A stretch of DNA of 64,000 nt, taken from Macrococcus capreoli (lineage in GTDB: Bacteria > Bacillota > Bacilli > Staphylococcales > Staphylococcaceae). Positions 58,285-64,000 of this stretch are shown here, piece after piece. The DNA lies in the NCBI RefSeq assembly GCF_025628935.1, contig NZ_JAOTIS010000011.1, positions 1 to 64,000 on the forward strand, read 5' to 3'. The notes under the pieces are model-generated. The model ran no database searches. It had not been told where the DNA came from and saw nothing but the letters and a program-made list of their open reading frames with translations. Both the position numbers and the translations under genes were made by a program. Each line of letters starts with the position of its first letter. The first letter of the stretch is position 1.

Positions 58285-60948
58285 ATGGCTTTAGAACACG
58301 ATTCAAAACTACAGGATAGAAATATAACAAGTGAAATGAGAGAATCGTTTCTTGACTATGCGATGAGTGTTATCGTTTCACGTGCTTTACCTGACGTCCG
58401 TGACGGAATGAAGCCTGTTCATCGTCGTATTTTGTACGGAATGAATAATATGGGGATGACGCCTGATAAGCCATATAAAAAGTCTGCGCGTATCGTTGGG
58501 GATGTTATGGGTAAATATCATCCACACGGTGACTCATCAATTTATGAGGCAATGGTACGTATGGCACAGGATTTCAGTTATCGCTATATGCTAGTAGATG
58601 GTCAAGGAAACTTTGGTTCTATGGACGGAGACGGTGCGGCTGCAATGCGTTATACAGAAGCCCGTATGTCTAAGATTGCCATGGAATTAATGCGTGATAT
58701 TAATAAAGACACGATTGACTTCAAAGATAACTATGATGGTAACGAACGCGAACCAATTGTATTACCTTCAAGATTTCCGAACTTACTTGTGAATGGTGCA
58801 TCTGGTATTGCGGTAGGTATGGCAACAAACATTCCTCCACATAACTTAACAGAAGTCATTAATGGTGTATTAGAGTTAAGTAAGAATCCTGACATTTCAA
58901 TTCCTGAATTAATGGAATATATTCAAGGACCTGACTTCCCTACTGCAGGATTAATATTAGGACGCAGTGGTATTCGTCGTGCATATGAAACAGGACGAGG
59001 TTCTGTCATTATGCGTGCGAAGACGTTAATTGAAACACGTCCGAATGGTAAAGAAACAATTATCGTTACAGAAATCCCGTACCAAGTGAATAAAGCACGC
59101 TTAGTTGAGAAGATTGCTGAGCTTGCGCGTGATAAAAAGGTTGACGGTATTACAGATTTACGCGATGAAACAAGTTTAAAAGAAGGTGTTCGTATCGTAA
59201 TTGATGTTCGTCGTGATGCGAATGCGAACGTCATCTTGAATAATTTATATAAATTAACACCATTACAAACATCATTTGGTGTGAATATGTTAGCGCTTGT
59301 TGATGGACAGCCGAAGACGCTAAATATTAAGCAGGCTATTTATCACTATTTAGAGCATCAAAAAGTTGTAGTAAGAAGAAGAACAGAATACAACTTAAAG
59401 AAAGCAGAAGATCGCGCGCATATTTTAGAAGGTTTACGTATTGCATTAGATCATATCGATGAGATTATTGCATTAATTCGTGGTTCTAAAAATGATGCTG
59501 AAGCTATGGAAGGCTTAATGGAGCAATTTAAGTTATCTGAGCGCCAGGCACAAGCAATTTTAGACATGCGTTTACGTCGTTTAACAGGTTTAGAACGTGA
59601 TAAGATTGAAGCGGAATATTTAGAATTACTGAAATATATCGATGAGTTACGTGCGATATTAGCAGATGAAGAGAAGCTGCTTGAAATCATTCGTGAAGAA
59701 TTGATTGAAATCCGCGATAAATACGGTGATGAACGCCGTACAGAAATCACTGCAGGCGGATTTGATCAGCTTGAAGATGAAGATTTAATTGATGAAGAGA
59801 ATGTCGTAATCACGTTAAGTCATAACAACTATATTAAACGTTTACCTGCGTCGACTTACCGTACTCAACACCGTGGTGGTCGTGGTGTGCAAGGTATGAA
59901 TACGTTAGATGAAGATTTTGTGAGTCAAATGGTGACAACGTCTACGCATGATAATGTATTATTCTTTACGAATAAAGGACGCGTATATAAAGTAAAAGGA
60001 TATGAAATTCCTGAGTTATCTCGTCAATCGAAAGGTATTCCAATCGTTAACGTACTCGAGCTGGATAAAGATGAGAAGATTAGTACGATGATTGCTGTGA
60101 AAGACTTAGAACGTGAAGATGCCTTTATTATCTTTGCAACGAAACAAGGTTTAATTAAACGTACGAGCCTATCACACTTTGCGCGTATTAACAAGAATGG
60201 TAAGATTGCGATTAACTTTAGAGAAGATGATGAACTGATTGCAGTCCGTTTAACGGATGGAAATAAACAATTAGTTATCGGTACGAAGAATGCTTCACTC
60301 ATTCGTTTTGAAGAAGATAAATTGCGTCCACTTGGAAGAACAGCAGCCGGTGTGAAAGGTATTTCGTTGCGTGAAGGCGATGAAGTAATTGGACTTGACG
60401 TGATTGAATCGAACGGCGAACATGAAGTATTAATTGTTACTGAGAATGGTTACGGTAAACGTACAACAGAATCTGAATACCGTATTTCTAATCGTGGCGG
60501 TAAAGGGATTAAGACAGCAAGCATTACCGAGAAAAATGGTAATCTAGTATGTATCACAACGGTTAATGGTGATGAAGATATTATGATTGTGACGAATCAA
60601 GGTGTAGTCATTCGTTTAGATGTTGCCGAATTCTCTCAAAATGGTCGTTCAGCACAAGGTGTACGCTTAATTAAATTAGGTGAAGGACAACTTGTGGCGA
60701 CTGTTGCTAAAGTTGAAAAAGAAGAAGATATTGAAGCCATTGATGCTGATAAAGCACCTGGAGAAGTTGTAGCAAAGCAAGAAACGACGTTAACTGATGA
60801 AGCTTTAGAAGAGCACAATGAAGAAATCGATACTGAAGCGGGACATGTTGTAGGTACAGTTGAAGAAGAAGATTACGAATCGAACAAAGATATTTTAGAT
60901 AATAGTAATTTTGATGATATTTTTGAAGAAGACAATGAAACAGAGTAG
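58285..60948 (+). CDS. gyrA: DNA gyrase subunit A
   Basis: An 887-aa subunit. The quinolone-resistance region reads [15 protein letters not shown] with Ser84, Ser85 and Glu88, the susceptible form by S. aureus numbering, and the catalytic Tyr123 is in [10 protein letters not shown]. The GyrA box QRGGRGVQG-type motif (HRGGRGVQG) and six beta-pinwheel repeats follow, then a long acidic tail after residue 810 ([20 protein letters not shown]). AAGGAGG precedes the ATG. Confidence 0.98.
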   Translation: MALEHDSKLQDRNITSEMRESFLDYAMSVIVSRALPDVRDGMKPVHRRILYGMNNMGMTPDKPYKKSARIVGDVMGKYHPHGDSSIYEAMVRMAQDFSYRYMLVDGQGNFGSMDGDGAAAMRYTEARMSKIAMELMRDINKDTIDFKDNYDGNEREPIVLPSRFPNLLVNGASGIAVGMATNIPPHNLTEVINGVLELSKNPDISIPELMEYIQGPDFPTAGLILGRSGIRRAYETGRGSVIMRAKTLIETRPNGKETIIVTEIPYQVNKARLVEKIAELARDKKVDGITDLRDETSLKEGVRIVIDVRRDANANVILNNLYKLTPLQTSFGVNMLALVDGQPKTLNIKQAIYHYLEHQKVVVRRRTEYNLKKAEDRAHILEGLRIALDHIDEIIALIRGSKNDAEAMEGLMEQFKLSERQAQAILDMRLRRLTGLERDKIEAEYLELLKYIDELRAILADEEKLLEIIREELIEIRDKYGDERRTEITAGGFDQLEDEDLIDEENVVITLSHNNYIKRLPASTYRTQHRGGRGVQGMNTLDEDFVSQMVTTSTHDNVLFFTNKGRVYKVKGYEIPELSRQSKGIPIVNVLELDKDEKISTMIAVKDLEREDAFIIFATKQGLIKRTSLSHFARINKNGKIAINFREDDELIAVRLTDGNKQLVIGTKNASLIRFEEDKLRPLGRTAAGVKGISLREGDEVIGLDVIESNGEHEVLIVTENGYGKRTTESEYRISNRGGKGIKTASITEKNGNLVCITTVNGDEDIMIVTNQGVVIRLDVAEFSQNGRSAQGVRLIKLGEGQLVATVAKVEKEEDIEAIDADKAPGEVVAKQETTLTDEALEEHNEEIDTEAGHVVGTVEEEDYESNKDILDNSNFDDIFEEDNETE

Positions 60949-60972
60949 GCCATCAGGCTTACTCTGTTTTTT
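60938..60972. terminator. gyrA terminator
   Basis: ACAGAGTA-GCC / GGC-TTACTCTGT around ATCA, followed by T6; the gyrA stop is inside the stem. It also lies just past the convergent nnrD. Confidence 0.85.
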
Positions 60973-60980
60973 GATTGATG

Positions 60981-61793
60981 TTATTTCTCTTCTAATTGCT
61001 TCATCATATATGGTAATTCATCAATAATACGACTTGCAGGCACTACATACATTTCTTGAGCGAGCTTATCGCCAATTAAACTATGAATATAAACAGCATG
61101 TTTAATGGCATCTTCTGAATGAAACTGCCCTAAGAAACTAGCAATTACACCTGCTAATGCATCTCCCATACCACCCGATGCCATTGCAGCATTGCCGACT
61201 GTAATCTTATAATCACCACTCTTTAAATACAGTTCTGTTTCGTGTTTTTTCACGATAACATGTACGCCTAATTCATCGGCTTTCGCACGATTACGTTCTG
61301 GTGTTTGTTCTGCAATCGGTATACCACTTAGTCGTTCCCATTCCATTTGATGTGGTGTGAAGATGACATTACATTTCGGTAATGGATGTTTTAATTTACT
61401 TAATATTGTAATACCATCACCGTCAATTATGAGTATTTGATGTTCTTTTATATGTTGAAATAATATTGTGAGTACATTATTTCCCTGGAAATCAAGTCCA
61501 AGCCCTGGTCCTATTAATATACTATCAGCATTTTCAATTAACTTTGTGAGGCGTTTGATGTCATTAATGTCAGATACCATTGCTTCAGGACATCTTGAAT
61601 GAAGAGCTGTATGATTTGACTGATGTGTCGCTACAGTTGTTAAGCCGCCACCACTATATACACATGCTCTAGCCGCCATCATGATTGATCCACCCATATT
61701 TTGATTGCCACCAATCAATAATATACGACCATAATCCCCTTTGTGTGAAACGAGTTTCCGTTTAGGGATTTGAATATTTTCAATGATTTCCAT
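60981..61793 (-). CDS. nnrD: ADP-dependent NAD(P)H-hydrate dehydratase
   Basis: A 270-aa ribokinase-fold enzyme that repairs damaged NADH/NADPH hydrates. The motifs GDYGRILLIGGNQNMGGSIMM, ILIGPGLG, FTPHQMEWERLSG and NAAMASGGMGDALAG are characteristic. I use the ATG at 61793, seven bases after GGAGA. Only the dehydratase is present, without the fused epimerase domain found in some relatives. Its reading direction opposes its neighbours and replication. Confidence 0.92.
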   Translation of the reverse strand: MEIIENIQIPKRKLVSHKGDYGRILLIGGNQNMGGSIMMAARACVYSGGGLTTVATHQSNHTALHSRCPEAMVSDINDIKRLTKLIENADSILIGPGLGLDFQGNNVLTILFQHIKEHQILIIDGDGITILSKLKHPLPKCNVIFTPHQMEWERLSGIPIAEQTPERNRAKADELGVHVIVKKHETELYLKSGDYKITVGNAAMASGGMGDALAGVIASFLGQFHSEDAIKHAVYIHSLIGDKLAQEMYVVPASRIIDELPYMMKQLEEK

Positions 61794-61864
61794 GTTCATT
61801 CTCCTTTAATATAATGGTGATATTATCTTAAAATAATATCATTAATTTTTTTCAATATAAATGA

Positions 61865-62137
61865 TTGTCAATTCAGATAGTCCTATGATACTATAATAGC
61901 AAATCAAATAATACATTTGTCATTTGGGATAAGTAATGTTGAGACAATTGATAGAGACATAGTGGTTGGTGCAAACTATGATGTTGTATACATGAAATTC
62001 TACCCATATATAAAGATTGGCAAACCGGTGATAAGCCGTTATGTAATGGAGTGAATAGTTAAACTTAGTTTATCTATTAATTAGGGTGGCAACGCGTAAA
62101 TACCACGTCCCTTGTATAGGGATGTGGTATTTTTTTG
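61865..62137 (+). promoter_or_regulatory. T-box leader of serS
   Basis: A promoter region (TTGTCA at 61865, TATAAT at 61892) leads to a T-box RNA. Stem I elements AAGTAATG, GATAGAGA and TGGTTGGTGCAAACTATG are present; the T-box core AGGGTGGCAACGCG is at 62083-62096, and the terminator (AAATACCACGTCCC / GGGATGTGGTATTT, then T-run) is at 62098-62137. TCT within GAAATTCTACCC is the candidate serine specifier. Uncharged tRNA-Ser should turn on serS. Confidence 0.88.
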
Positions 62138-62168
62138 TACCCGGAAATAATATTCAATATAAAAATAG

Positions 62169-63452
<1,284 letters not shown>

Positions 63453-63491
63453 TCACGAATAAAAATATAAAATGTTTAAAGTGTAGTTTTA

Positions 63492-63527
63492 CAAGGTATC
63501 TATAGAATATAGATACCTTGTTTTTTT
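63492..63527 (+). terminator. serS terminator
   Basis: CAAGGTATCTAT / ATAGATACCTTG around AGAAT, followed by seven T. Confidence 0.9.
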
Positions 63528-63572
63528 ATCAAATCACTTATCGAAAGAAATTTAAAAATATATTTTTTATAC

Positions 63573-63607
63573 TTGCATATACTTAATATATCTGATATAT
63601 TAAGTAT
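63573..63607 (+). promoter_or_regulatory. Promoter of the YceI-family gene overlapped by a palindromic operator
   Basis: TTGCAT (63573-63578), 17 bp, TATATT (63596-63601). A perfect inverted repeat ATACTTAATATAT-CTG-ATATATTAAGTAT (63579-63607) covers the spacer and -10, so a dimeric repressor bound here would block RNA polymerase. Confidence 0.75.
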
Positions 63608-63635
63608 ATAAGTTAGGGATAAGGAATGATACAAC

Positions 63636-64000
63636 ATGTTTAAGAAGCTTTTCGGGAAAAACAAAGAAAATAAAACAAACAACGAAAGAGGTAATTTAAC
63701 AATGACAAACTTTACATTAGACAATGCACATTCAAGCATCGATTTTTCAGTAAAACACATGATGGTTTCAAAAGTAAAAGGTGAATTTACTGAATTCACT
63801 TCAACTGTAACTGGCGATATTAATGATTTACCATCTTTAAATGTTACTGCAGCTGTTAAAGTGGATTCAATCGACACAAACAATGCGGATCGTGACGGTC
63901 ATTTAAAATCAGGAGATTTCTTTGATGTAGAACAATACCCAGAAATCACTTTCGTATCAAAATCAGTAACGAACAATTCAATTACAGGTGATTTAACAAT
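63636..64000 (+). CDS. YceI family protein (partial)
   Basis: The first 121 codons of a YceI/lipocalin-like isoprenoid-binding protein; the gene runs out of the window. NFTLDNAHSSIDFSVKHMMVSKVKG, DSIDTNNADRDGHLKSGDFFD and YPEITFVSKSV are family hallmarks. The ATG at 63636 adds a basic 22-aa extension (FKKLFGKNKENK) with AAGGA upstream; an internal ATG at 63702 after AGAGGT would give the usual YceI start. Both could be used. No export signal is visible. Confidence 0.85.
   Translation, partial: MFKKLFGKNKENKTNNERGNLTMTNFTLDNAHSSIDFSVKHMMVSKVKGEFTEFTSTVTGDINDLPSLNVTAAVKVDSIDTNNADRDGHLKSGDFFDVEQYPEITFVSKSVTNNSITGDLT

Noticed and set aside
58372-58387. parS-like CGTTTCACGTGCTTTA in gyrA
   Set aside because: The right half lacks AAACA; matches are too few beyond the core.
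58519-58560. Quinolone-resistance substitutions in gyrA
   Set aside because: Ser84, Ser85 and Glu88 are the susceptible residues.

Overview
The window is the chromosomal replication-origin region of a low-GC Gram-positive bacterium of the family Staphylococcaceae. Protein sequences (GuaA, GuaB, Ssb, GyrA, GyrB, RnpA) read as close relatives of Staphylococcus. The gene order (recR-ebfC-dnaX-ffs-treR-treC-treP; metICFE; guaBA; rpsF-ssb-rpsR; rpmH-rnpA-mnmE-mnmG-rsmG-noc; dnaA-dnaN-yaaA-recF-gyrB-gyrA; serS) is the staphylococcal one with departures. I infer a Macrococcus-like genome, but species cannot be fixed by eye. oriC lies around dnaA (about 48.3-50.16 kb). To its left most genes run on the minus strand and to its right on the plus strand, so transcription mostly follows replication.

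Layout: 1-205 carries tandem strong promoters pointing left out of the window, most likely for an rRNA operon. Next come a patatin-like hydrolase and a phosphonate-type ABC transporter operon with two lipoprotein receptors (phnD, phnD, phnC, phnE, phnE). Then recR-ebfC-dnaX, the long SRP RNA (ffs), the trehalose operon treP-treC-treR with its promoter, operators and a cre-like site, and a LysR regulator divergent from a three-gene ABC importer. A tRNA-Ser(UGA), a SnoaL-like protein and the methionine operon metI-metC-metF-metE behind a T-box leader follow.

The accessory region is about 25.3-29.95 kb, between the methionine leader and guaA. It holds two very small peptide genes, two paralogous small membrane proteins, a 400-aa lipase with a C-terminal helical domain resembling the type VII secreted toxin TslA, a decayed small helical partner gene, and a composite integrase pseudogene. 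An unknown membrane protein and integrase arm-type repeats abut the 3' end of guaA. I read it as a toxin-immunity islet at a used integration site, partly degraded.

From 30 kb the core resumes: guaBA under a guanine riboswitch, a general-stress protein behind a SigB-type promoter, an acetyltransferase, a YfbU-family protein, rpsF-ssb-rpsR, ychF, DUF951, mscS, parB-parA, noc, rsmG, mnmG, mnmE, jag, rnpA and rpmH. Right of oriC are dnaA and dnaN, then four genes not found there in the staphylococcal layout (an ABC exporter pair and a BdbD/BdbC disulfide pair), then yaaA-recF-gyrB-gyrA, nnrD, a T-box leader with serS, and the start of a YceI-family gene behind a promoter that overlaps a long perfect palindrome.
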